Shown here one piece after another: positions 23,421 to 33,200 of a stretch of 64,000 bases of DNA; position 1 is the stretch's first letter; every line of letters starts with the position of its first letter. The notes below the pieces were generated by a model. That model saw only the letters and a program-made list of their open reading frames with translations, made no database searches and was not told where the DNA came from. This DNA comes from Galdieria sulphuraria. Its lineage: Eukaryota; Rhodophyta; Bangiophyceae; Galdieriales; Galdieriaceae. Position numbers and translations under genes: made by a program. The DNA is taken from contig NW_005178412.1 of assembly GCF_000341285.1 (NCBI RefSeq), positions 21,121 through 85,120 on the forward strand, given 5' to 3'.

Positions 23421-24260
23421 ATGGCCATGTTGAGAAACGTTGCGGCATTGATTTGCTATGATCACATTGATTGGTGGACAGTGAATCTTTTTAGCGTCCG
23501 AGTGGTTATGTCTATTGCTAGTATAGAAAAATTATCCATAGCACAACTCTGTCACTTTCCTAGCAACTCACAAGTTGTTACGAAAAGATATGAACATGTT
23601 TTGCCTTTTCAGTTTATTCAAGAGACTAGTGCTACAAGTGAGGAATATAGAACTGGATTGGAAGACGATTCCCCTCTTGAACGAAACTTGGTTCCAGTAG
23701 TTAGTAAAAAGGAGTTTTCTTTAAGAATCAGTACTCGTGAGACGCTTTGTTGTGAAAAGACTAATCAGGATAGTTTGTATAACAAAGATAGAACACAAGA
23801 CATGATGCAAAGACGATGTGTTCGTACAAGTACATTATGGAAACAACGGGACCAAATGAGAATGAAACAAACCTATGAATTCTTACTCGAGAAAGAAAGA
23901 AAGTTACAAGAAAAGATACATAGAGATCTATCCTCACTATTGCATGGCGATGATCAGTTACGAGAGTTGGTCAAGTCTATTTGTCCCGATATTCAAGAAA
24001 ATGGTTTGACAAGTCATTTACCCTTATTAAAAGGAAGTGCTTGGAATTTATTGAAGAGAAAACGTCATCCTATTATTCGCAGAGCATCTCCCGGGACATT
24101 GTCACAGTTATCAACTCAAGCATTGCAAAAGAGAAGAAACTTACAAAAAAATGCTTCCAAACAAAGGATTGCAGACTTTGATAGGAAAAGAATGGATTTG
24201 TTGAGATGGAACTGTAAGATATTGGAATTGTTATGGAAACAATATTATTCGTCCATTTAG
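23421..24260 (+). CDS. bZIP-like basic protein, tandem paralogue A
   Basis: A single-exon gene of 279 aa, 88 bp after CDC45. It shares its C-terminal 120 residues with the next gene. The shared module is a basic helix (LWKQRDQMRMKQ), then LKGSAWNLLKRKRHPIIRR, SPGTLSQLSTQALQKRRN, and a bZIP-like segment QKNASKQRIADFDRKRMDLL ending in RWNCKILELLWKQY. The basic region resembles bZIP proteins, but the invariant Asn-to-Arg spacing is one residue too long. The N-terminal half is not conserved with its neighbour. A 12-codon upstream ORF starting at 23395 overlaps the start. A nuclear DNA-binding role is inferred. Confidence 0.75.
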   Translation: MAMLRNVAALICYDHIDWWTVNLFSVRVVMSIASIEKLSIAQLCHFPSNSQVVTKRYEHVLPFQFIQETSATSEEYRTGLEDDSPLERNLVPVVSKKEFSLRISTRETLCCEKTNQDSLYNKDRTQDMMQRRCVRTSTLWKQRDQMRMKQTYEFLLEKERKLQEKIHRDLSSLLHGDDQLRELVKSICPDIQENGLTSHLPLLKGSAWNLLKRKRHPIIRRASPGTLSQLSTQALQKRRNLQKNASKQRIADFDRKRMDLLRWNCKILELLWKQYYSSI

Positions 24261-24715
24261 AAGATGGGATAGGTTGATGATAGTGGGATAAGGGATACGT
24301 ATTCTGGGTTACTTGAGGTTTTTTCTTTCTGTCTTTTCTATCTCTCTCGATATATATATATATATACACACAATATATACATATATACATATATATATAT
24401 ATATATTCATCTTTCCATTTGTTATTTGTGACGCCTAAAATGGCTCATTTGTGAGCGATTTCCGGAAGAATCGTTTACCGACGGAAAAGAACAAATGGTA
24501 GTCTGTTCATTTTTCCTTTCAATGTCATGAGAAAAGTAGTTTTGGACGACTTTGGCAACGTCGCGTGTCTCTTCCACAGGTCTCATTGATTACCTCAAGT
24601 CCTACAAAAAGTGAAAAAGCACAAATAGTCTCGTGAAAGTCTTGCCTATTGTGTAGTTTGAAGAAGATGGTTCTGTCTTAGGAGTGATATAGAAACAGTG
24701 TGGGTAGTGACTGTG
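24261..24715. other. Spacer between the two bZIP-like paralogues
   Basis: About 455 bp holding a long TA-rich microsatellite followed by non-repetitive sequence that probably includes the promoter of paralogue B. No gene is seen. Confidence 0.6.
24349..24406. repeat. TA-rich compound microsatellite
   Basis: Alternating TA units interrupted by CACACAA and TACA steps over about 58 bp, the longest simple repeat in the window. Such tracts can promote unequal exchange, and this one sits exactly between tandem paralogues. Confidence 0.85.
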
Positions 24716-25681
24716 ATGACAAGCCACAACAAGCACTTTCGACGGGATGATTGTGTGCCAGATAATTCGATTGAGATTTCTATAGACAGTATTGTAAATA
24801 AGGACCAAGATAATGAGTGGGAAGCCAGGTCTGTGTTGTCTATGGGAAGTCAGGAGAACAAGGTGAACAGAAACGAACAAGGCCTTAAAAGTCTTCCCTC
24901 TATAAGCCAGTTATGTCTTGTTTGTATGCCAAAGACACCTCATACCATAGTAGAAGAACAAGAAGTGTATCACTTACCTTGTATGAATGGTTTAAGAGAG
25001 AGTTCACTTGACAAAGTCGGCAAGGTACAGCAGCCACTGGATAATTCGGAAATGGATAGGAGCGGAAAACCTTGCTTGTCGCAACAAGATGGGATTGGAG
25101 TGTCGGAATATTCAAACTCGGAAGACCATTCTAGTAGCCAAGGTACATCCTCTTTCAATGACACAACTTGTAGTAGAGCAAGTCGCAAGTCTGACGAGAA
25201 TAGCAAAGCTAAAAGACAGTTGGCAAAGAAATTGTGGAGACAGCGAGACCAGATGAAAAGGGAAGAAGAGAAACTTATCTTTCAAAGGAAAGAACAGAGC
25301 TTCCAAGAAGCTATACGGGAGTGGATACAATCGCATTCTGATGAGTGGAATGAAGAAAGATTACTACAAGTTTCCAAAGAACTTTTTCAACAAGAGGCAG
25401 GTTCTAGTAGAGTAGAAGGAATAGAGACTATGCCAGTTTTACATGGTAGTGCATTTGACTTGATTACTAAACAGAGACATCGTATAGAAAAGCGTTTGCC
25501 TCCAGGGGCATTAGAACAGCTTCCAGAAGAGGAAATTAGAAAGCGAAGAAATGAACAAAAGTCAGCCTCTAAATGGAGAGCTATGCAGTTACAAACGGAG
25601 AAGATGCATTTGTTACGTTGGAACTGTCGTCTATTGGAAGAATTGTATAAATATATAAGAAAGCGTAGCGAAGTACCTTGA
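24716..25681 (+). CDS. bZIP-like basic protein, tandem paralogue B
   Basis: A single-exon gene of 321 aa counted from the first ATG (MTSHNKHFRRDDCVPDNSIE); GTG codons just upstream are ignored. The N-terminal 170 residues are acidic and Ser-rich and unlike paralogue A. The C-terminal module aligns with A throughout: LWRQRDQMKREEEKL, LHGSAFDLITKQRHRIEKR, PPGALEQLPEEEIRKRRN, QKSASKWRAMQLQTEKMHLL, RWNCRLLEELYKYIRK. The conserved GSA[FW], SPG/PPG and RWNC positions suggest a defined fold rather than only a basic coil. The likely role is transcription factor; the family is not known to me. Confidence 0.75.
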   Translation: MTSHNKHFRRDDCVPDNSIEISIDSIVNKDQDNEWEARSVLSMGSQENKVNRNEQGLKSLPSISQLCLVCMPKTPHTIVEEQEVYHLPCMNGLRESSLDKVGKVQQPLDNSEMDRSGKPCLSQQDGIGVSEYSNSEDHSSSQGTSSFNDTTCSRASRKSDENSKAKRQLAKKLWRQRDQMKREEEKLIFQRKEQSFQEAIREWIQSHSDEWNEERLLQVSKELFQQEAGSSRVEGIETMPVLHGSAFDLITKQRHRIEKRLPPGALEQLPEEEIRKRRNEQKSASKWRAMQLQTEKMHLLRWNCRLLEELYKYIRKRSEVP

Positions 25682-25987
25682 AACACTATTTCCATTCGTT
25701 CTCTTATATTATAATAATATCTTCTCGTTATTTATGAGGATTGAATCTTCTATAAATCATCAACTTACTCTTCATTTCCACCAACCACTTCATAGAGAAT
25801 CTCGTTCCAATTCACTTGTCGAACGGCAGAAATTCCTCACCATAGGATTTAACATGAAGGTGCGGCTATTTCCTTCCTTATCCAGAAGAAGAGAAAAGGC
25901 CCTTACTTAAATGTGGGAGAGTGAGAGACGAGGAAAGGATTGTAGAAGAAATTGTGCCAAGTTTGCTAGTTTGTAAGATATTATCTG
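25682..25987. other. Spacer upstream of the hydroxyacid oxidase gene
   Basis: About 305 bp with no recognisable gene. The minus strand is open over part of it but has no coding character. Confidence 0.5.
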
Positions 25988-27312
25988 ATGTCCAAAAACA
26001 ATACTTTGGCTCATTTTGAGCCTGTGAACTTGTATGAGTTTGAAGCTTTGGCAAAGTTAAAGTTGCCAAAAATGGCAAGTGAAAGAATGCAATATTCTGG
26101 TAATACTGTTTGCTTAGGACAAAAAATAGGTTTATGATTACTATTGCTCTGGTGCAGACGATCAGTACACACTTCAAGATAATATAGAAGCCTTTCGAAG
26201 GCTTCGATTGATTCCAAGAGTTTTGGTGGATATTTCTGCACAAGATATTTCGACCACTATATTGGGTGTTCCTTCCAGTTTCCCACTTATCATTGCACCA
26301 ACTGCTATGCAAAGAATGGTATGCATATTGTATATGATTGTATTTAGAGAGTATGAATGACTGTTATTTTTGTTGTCAGGCACACCACGATGGTGAATGT
26401 GCAACTGCAAGAGCAGCAGCTAAGAATGGAGTCATTATGACCTTATCTTCTTGGTCAACAACGAATATTGAAGACGTAGCTAAAGCTGCACCTAATGCAC
26501 CTCGTTGGTTTCAACTATACGTATATAAAGATAGGGATGTGACTGCCAAGCTCGTTCGTCGAGCAGAGAAAGCAGGTTATTTAGCTATTGCTCTTACTGT
26601 AGACACTCCTCGTCTAGGAAGAAGAGAAGCCGATATTCACAACAAGTTTTCTTTACCTTCTCATCTAACTATGGCCAACTTTGCGGAAGATGATGGTAGA
26701 GAGAAGAGTCATATGGAAAAGAGTTCAGGTTCTGGTCTTGCGGCTTATGTAGCTTCCTTGATTGATCGTTCCCTTTCTTGGAAAGATATTGCTTGGTTGA
26801 AGAGTATTACTCGTTTACCTATCATTGTGAAAGGAGTCGTTACAAGAGCGGATGCAGAAATTGCAGTTCGTAATGGAGTAGCTGGAATCATTGTTAGTAA
26901 TCATGGAGCGAGGCAATTGGATACTTCTTTGGCTACTATTGATTGTTTAGAAGAAGTTGTCACTGGAGCACAAGGCAGAGTACCAGTATTTGTAGATTCT
27001 GGAGTTCGTCGAGGCACAGATATTGTGAAAAGCCTGGCACTTGGAGCTCAAGCAGTGCAAATTGGTCGTGGTGTTCTATGGGGTTTGGCAGTTGGTGGAG
27101 AAGAAGGTGTGGATCGAGTCTTAAAGTTGCTTCGAGATGAGTTTGAGTTGGCACTTGGATTGTGTGGTTGTAGAACGGTAAAAGATATTCGTAGAGATAT
27201 GGTAGTTCGATTGAACGAATTGCCTTTACAAAAGAAACATTCTTTTGGTTTGGCTCAATCCAATGGCCAACTTCATGGAATGAATAACTTTAGTAATCAT
27301 TCTCGTCTATAA
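25988..27312 (+). CDS. Peroxisomal L-2-hydroxyacid (glycolate) oxidase
   Basis: An FMN enzyme that oxidises glycolate or L-lactate with O2, central to photorespiration. Three exons (25988-26074, 26130-26318, 26380-27312) give 402 aa. The first intron is of GC-AG type: the donor is ATG|gcaagt, and only this join restores [19 protein letters not shown], the conserved start of the family. Landmarks are [43 protein letters not shown], the catalytic-His block SNHGARQLD, and [20 protein letters not shown]. The last three residues are SRL, a type 1 peroxisomal targeting signal. Sequence alone does not separate glycolate from lactate specificity. Confidence 0.94.
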
Positions 27313-27376
27313 TAAATCATTGGCTTTTGGTGGTCCTTGAAAAGGGAATTTCCCTTGTTCTTCTTCTTATTGTGAA

Positions 27377-28006
27377 ATGTATGCATTATTTGTAGGCAGC
27401 CATGACTTGTGGAATTTGCAGAAAAAGATTCGTTGCCAACAAGTTTGCTTTCATAGAGAAGTTTTCATAAAGAGTACTCCAGTTTGGACTAGAAGCAGGT
27501 ATCCTGCCTCAGTTCCTTGTTTACTGTTTGCAACAAATGAAGGAGAGTGGTTAGGTCATACTGTCAAGTTGGATGTACAAGTTCCTTCTTGGTTGGCTTT
27601 CGATCTGTACTCTGACTTGGAAAAAATGCCCAGTTGGTCTCCTTGGTTACGTAGTGTTCAAGTAGATCCTAAGCAACCAGAAATAGCTACGTGGAACCTG
27701 TCAGCACGAGGTTTAAGTGTTAGTTGGCGTTCAAGAAATACTCGAGTAGAACGTCCTCATATCATTGCCTGGGAAAGTTTGGAAGGTCTTCCTAATAGAG
27801 GTTCGGTTCAATTCCAAGAAAAAGGCGATAATTGTACTCAAGTAGAATTGACTGTGGAATATAAGGTGCCTCGTTTCTTAAAGGTGCTACTTAGTAACTC
27901 TTTTGTTGGAAAGTTTGTTGAACGCACGCTGTTGGAAGATTTGAAAAGATTCCGATTATGTGCACTGAGGGAATATGCAACTGAGAAAAGAAGTATGAAG
28001 AATTAA
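27377..28006 (+). CDS. SRPBCC (polyketide cyclase/START-like) protein, probably plastid
   Basis: A single-exon gene of 209 aa, 64 bp after the oxidase. A basic leader of about 50 residues suggests a transit peptide. The domain follows with VKLDVQVPSWLAFDLYSDLE, MPSWSPWLRSVQVD, WNLSARGLSVSWRSRNTRVE, IAWESLEGLPNRGSVQF and VELTVEYKVPRFL. This is the pattern of cyanobacterial and plastid SRPBCC proteins, which bind hydrophobic ligands in a deep cavity. The ligand is unknown. No catalytic assignment can be made. Confidence 0.82.
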   Translation: MYALFVGSHDLWNLQKKIRCQQVCFHREVFIKSTPVWTRSRYPASVPCLLFATNEGEWLGHTVKLDVQVPSWLAFDLYSDLEKMPSWSPWLRSVQVDPKQPEIATWNLSARGLSVSWRSRNTRVERPHIIAWESLEGLPNRGSVQFQEKGDNCTQVELTVEYKVPRFLKVLLSNSFVGKFVERTLLEDLKRFRLCALREYATEKRSMKN

Positions 28007-28076
28007 ACAAGTGGACTATGTGATGATGAGATTTGAAGACTATTTCCAATTATAATATCCTGCAATCACTCACTCT

Positions 28077-29418
28077 TTATATGAGTCCTAAGCCAACTAC
28101 ATCTTCCCTAATGTTGTAGGCTCGAGTGATGACTTGATCCATATCTACCGCAGGAAGGTTCTGTAAATATCCTAAACACAAAATAGTAACAACTCATACT
28201 AGACTTTCAACTCTCTTCTTACCTTTCAACTCAAGTCCATCTAACTCTAATAATTCCTCTTGAAGCATATCCATAACTGCCAAACAAACATAACCATGCA
28301 AATGTAAACCCTAGTGATATATTTATATATATATATTTCCATTCTTCCATCTCTTTCTCTTACCTCTTCTGAAGCAAAATAGGTATCCCAAAGTCTCAAA
28401 ACACATTCCATGGGAAGTTCACGTGATAACAAGTTTCGAATCCAACTTGGAATCCAATCAAAAGGTTCCAATTCTTCACTTTCAAAGAATTCACAAAGTT
28501 CAGGTTGCAATGTTCGAAAAAGCATCATAAAATTGGCTACGGCTGCGTTTTGCGTTTTCATACAACGAACAACTTCGTGCTTTCTCATAAGAGATTGAAA
28601 ACAGTAAAAACTGTCCACTTCGTTCAACTCAAATACGGTAACAAATGGTGCCAAAATGGAAACCTGACAAGTCTTTCTCTTATATTTCAAATATTCATAT
28701 AATTACTTACCAACACCGAATCATATTCAAAATTCTCTTCTGAAGCCAAAAAAGCACCGATAATATTGGAAAATATACTTTGTAAAGTTTCCTCACCAAG
28801 TTTGCTAAGAGAGTTGCTACGGAACGTATTACGACTTGTTCTCCTCTTAACTTCATTTCGAACTCTTCTCATCATTTCGTCGTCTTGGGAAGCTTTAGAA
28901 CGAAGTTCGTTGTATTCCAAAGTCATCTGACGTCTCATGGTTAGTTCCTCACTTCTATCTGGCTTGGAAACGTTTAGTAGAAACTTCCACACTTCACCTC
29001 GAACCTTTAGATAGCCATAAATTGATTCTGTTGTTATGAAAGCAAGCCATCTTACCTCTACTGGAATACCAAGTACAGCAGCTTCCCTCAAGCTCTTTAT
29101 ATCCACAAAGGATTCCCCTTCCATCCAGTTTCGAAATCTGGCAACTTCCAAGTCTCCACTAAGACAGTTGGATAGAGAGGCACTTTCGTAACTCCATCTT
29201 TCCTGAGAGTCTTCGCTAGAACCAGATAAGGGGGTCTTGTGTATTTCGTTGTCCCAAGTAGCAGAATCTATCGCAACTAACTTTGGCTTTGTTTCTTCCT
29301 CAGGGTGGTGATCCTCAAACGAAGTATACAAGTCTTTGTTGGGGACTTGTTCATTGGCATATGATCTTACGGTAGGACCTTGACTACAGTTGACGGTAGA
29401 AGACTGAGAGTTGAGCAT
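28077..29418 (-). CDS. TBC-domain (Rab-GAP-like) protein with altered catalytic fingers
   Basis: Four exons (28711-29418, 28364-28663, 28223-28310, 28077-28171) with introns of 47, 53 and 51 nt give 396 aa. The N-terminal 75 residues are Ser/Glu-rich. The TBC-like part follows: GIPVEVRWLAFI, GEVWKFLLNVSKPDRSEEL, LAPFVTVFELNEVDSFYCFQ, WIPSWIRNLLSRELPMECVL, RLWDTYFASEEGLHLHGYVC. The expected arginine-finger motif IxxDxxR appears as VRNEVKR and the glutamine-finger YxQ as YDS. This suggests weak or no GAP activity, as in scaffold-type TBC proteins. The start at 29418 is the first ATG. A TA tract lies in intron 2. Confidence 0.78.
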
Positions 29419-30078
29419 TCTTCTTTCAAAGGGTCGCAGAGTAAGCTCAAGAAAGTTAATAATACGCTATTCTAGTGAATGTTATGTTGAGCAGAATAAA
29501 GAACTGCTACAAAGTGAATAACTTTCCATCAGCAAACCAAACGACTCTAAAGAAGACGACAGACGGCAACGTTTTCCTCCAACAAGAAGAAATGAGGGGA
29601 CGTGTGGGGGCTTTCTTAAGAATGAAAAATACTTTTGTAGAGTGATGAAGATGTTGAGCAATATTTCTATCAAACACATACAAAACCATAAATAGATATA
29701 CAACTATTTTGGAAGCATTGTCTAGGAGTCTTTGATTGCCTTATCAATCTTTTAGGGTACAGTATCGAGACATTTTTCAACTTGTACAATATGATTCCTT
29801 CCTAGCTCCAGATGGCTATAATATAGTGAACAGTTGATTCTATCACCGATAATAAAATAGTGAAAAGATATAGAAAGCTAAAATATTTTGGGAAGTGTAG
29901 ACTCTCTATATTCAACTAGTCACAAGTTAGAATGGAATGACAAAAGAGATAAAGAAACCAACATACTTTATCTTTCCACAAATGTTCAGGATGATAGATA
30001 GCTTCAACTAAAAAGCTTTGAAAGAACAAAGAGAAAGGAAAGAAATAGTTTAACAATAAAATCCTATTTACACTTTCT

Positions 30079-30106
30079 ATAATAATAATAATAATAATAA
30101 TAATAA
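30079..30106. repeat. (TAA)n microsatellite
   Basis: About nine AAT/TAA units, 105 bp upstream of the coiled-coil gene's likely start. Confidence 0.9.
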
Positions 30107-30180
30107 GAATTGCCATTCAACTCTTATAAAAGGGAATTCCTACATCGTCTTTCTTTTCCGTTTCATTTTCTAAATTTAAA

Positions 30181-30190
30181 TTTTGGCGCA
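30181..30190 (+). promoter_or_regulatory. E2F-like site before the giant coiled-coil gene
   Basis: TTTTGGCGCA lies 22 bp upstream of the ATG at 30212, probably close to the transcription start. It matches the same word found upstream of CDC45. Confidence 0.45.
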
Positions 30191-30211
30191 CTTTCCAACA
30201 AGTTGGTTCTT

Positions 30212-33200
30212 ATGGAAGGCGCACAAGAAACAAGCGTTTCTACTTGTAGTTTTATTCCAAAAGAACTATCAGCGGAAGAACTTTCAGAATCAGAGTTTAT
30301 TACAAATGGTTTGTTTACAGAAAACAACCAAGATACCGTTTCTCGCTCTTCCAATAGTAAGGAAACAACAAGTGGGTTGTCCTCCAACCATAGCTTTCAA
30401 AACAGAGAAATAACAAACTATCAAGACCACTCTATGGAAGTGAATTCAAAGTTATCCAGTGATGAGGAAGTACTTTCTTCCAACGAATACATATTTCAAG
30501 ACTTGTTTACAGGTAATAGGGCTCTAACGTCAGAAGAATTTGCCGAAAAAATTTTATATCTAACAGACCTTATTACAAGAGAAAGAGAAGAAAAATACAA
30601 GTTACAGAAAAAAGTTAGAACTCTTGCAGAAGAAAAAAGAATTCAAAGCTATGACTTGGAAGAATTGAGAGATGAACTTGTCCATTGTAGAAAAGAAAAA
30701 CAGAACTATTATAGACAAGTAGAAATGCTTCAACAAGAAAAATTATACTTCAAATCAAGGCTAGACGAACAAATTGAAAAAGGCTCTCAAGATTCAGACA
30801 GTCATTGGAGTCTACAGAATGAAATTCGAGACTTACAGAACAAAATGCATGATATGGAACAGGAAGTGAAAGAAACCAGTAGCTATGCAACCCATTTAAA
30901 AATAAAATTGGAGAAAAAGACAGAGGAAGTCGTTCAACTCAAAGCTAAGGAACAAGCTTACCATGAAAGAGAAGAAACTTTGAGAAAAGAACGCGATGCC
31001 CTTATTCGATCCAATGCAGAAGCAGTACAAACTGTAGAGCAACTGAGACATACCTGGAACTCTGTACAAGAACAGCTTCGAATGGAAGTGTCGAGACGAA
31101 AGGCACAAGAGAATGAATACAGATTACGTATACAAGAACTGGAACAAAAGTCTCGAAAGTGGAAAGATGATAATGAGAACCTTAAGTTTGCCTTGCACAA
31201 TTTAGAAAATTTGTTGGAAGAGAAACAATTGACTTGTGAAAATAATCAGCAATTGATTGATAACTACGAGACACAGATTGTTTCCTTTAATGAAGAATTG
31301 AGGCAACTCAAAGAAATACGAAATTCGTTACAACAGAGAGCCATCGAAGCGACAGAACAACTGCAGGAACGAGATGACATTATTGAAAAACTAAATTCCA
31401 CTCTCGAGAACAAGAATAAACGTTGTAAGGACCTTGAGAGAACAACCCAGTCTCTTCAAGAACGCCAAGATGAACTGCTCAACAAAATTCGAGCTTTGCA
31501 AGAAGATTGCCATCGGCTGAGAAAGGACAAGGAATACTTACAGAGTCTTCGAGAACGAGCAAATGCAGAAGCTGAATCTTATGCAACACAGTTGGAGTCC
31601 ATTGAAGACCAACGTCATAAGCTGGAAGAACAAGTTCTAAACTTGCAAAGTGCACTTCAAAAGTCACGTGCAGAGGAAGGAAAGTTGAGGATTAAGTGCG
31701 AGAATCAGAAGCAAATGTTAGAAGAATATGAAAGACAGCTTGAAAAGAACTCGAATTTACAGGAATCTGCAATATTTCAACAGGTGTGTGACCTGCTCGA
31801 TCAAAAACTTCCAAAACTCGATGAGAGTGGTGAACAAAAGTCTGTCATACTGCAATTAGCAGATAAAGTACAGCAACTTTGTGACGAGAAGGAAGAAATG
31901 ATAGCTATTATTGATCATATGAAACAAGAACTAGATGCCAACAAAAAGAGTGAAGAACAACTTGGGGGAACAGATTACAACGACCTTAAGGACTTGTTGG
32001 AAGGAAAGGAGAGAGAAATATCGCACCTTGAGGCTCGATTGCAGCAAACTAACGAAGAAAAAACTTTTGTTGAAAATGAGCTGCGACTATTGCAGAAAGA
32101 AATCGAACAAATTCGTGGATACAATAGCTTTAACTTGGATAAGACTGAAATTTCTTCGGGAAAACTTTCAAACTCATTTTCCGAACAGTCTCTACAGAAA
32201 ATTCTCAAAGCTTTTGATAATTTAGTTCATGAGAAGAAGATTTTGTCACATAAGAACAAGGAGTTGAACGAAAGGCTCCGAGTAACGTTGGAATCTCGTG
32301 AACTTGATGAAGAAACTACACGTTCGTTGTTAAAAGAAAGCCAAACTATACAACAACAGTTATGTGGTATTATTTCAGCTCACGAGTCTGTACTTAACGA
32401 AATGAAAGAAGAACCAGTGTCTCCTTACCCACTTGTGAATAAGGATATTGAAGAGGACAAGGAAAATAAGGATATGAACAGTTCCATTGTTTCTACTTGT
32501 GATGAGCCTCTTATTCGAGCAATGAATACACATATTTTTCAACTTCGGAATATGTGGCTGCATGAACTTGATAATAATGCAGAATTGCGCAAGATTATTG
32601 TCGAGTTGCATCAAAAGAAGAAAGTGGGTGAGAATCTTTGTCATCGCGGAGTTCAAAGTTCCGAATATGGAATGAGCAACACTCAAGTATCTGGTCTTGA
32701 TAATGATTTTAGTAAGTTGTTGGAAACTGTCGATGACCTGAAGAATAAGAACTCTTGCATGGAGCAGGAGTTGGAAGAATACAAGACGAAGCTGGACGAA
32801 TCGTCAAGTCTTTTGGTGGAATTGCGTAGTACTTGGCATTCATGGGTACTGAAGTTGTATGAAATGTTGCCATTCAAGGAAGTAGTGGACGATGAAAGTA
32901 ATGTGGAACGTATTTGTTTGCAAATATTCAATTGTTTGAAATTGACGACTCACAAGTTTCATTCTTTATCTACTGAAATCGAAAATTTGGAAAAAGAAAA
33001 CAAGCGCATCAATGACTGTGTAATGAATTTGAAAACACAAAAGTCTCTATTTCTTTATATGTTGGAGAAAAATAATAATTTATCGACGTTTCAAGTTGTT
33101 GACTATTATCAACCCAAAGAACGCCTGAAAACATATCTTGTTACTTTATTGGGTATGTGGAGACTTTGCACTGTGCTGAATCGAGAGAAAAATGGAATTG

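Larger units (their letters stand above)
29419..30211. other. Divergent intergenic region
   Basis: About 790 bp between the starts of the TBC-like gene and the giant coiled-coil gene. It holds a (TAA)n tract near 30079-30106 and an E2F-like word just before the coiled-coil start. No gene is seen. Confidence 0.6.

Noticed and set aside
26075-26160. GT-AG intron with donor near 26096 and a CAG acceptor near 26159 in the oxidase gene
   Set aside because: It deletes the conserved YDYYxSGAD segment; the GC-AG alternative restores it exactly.
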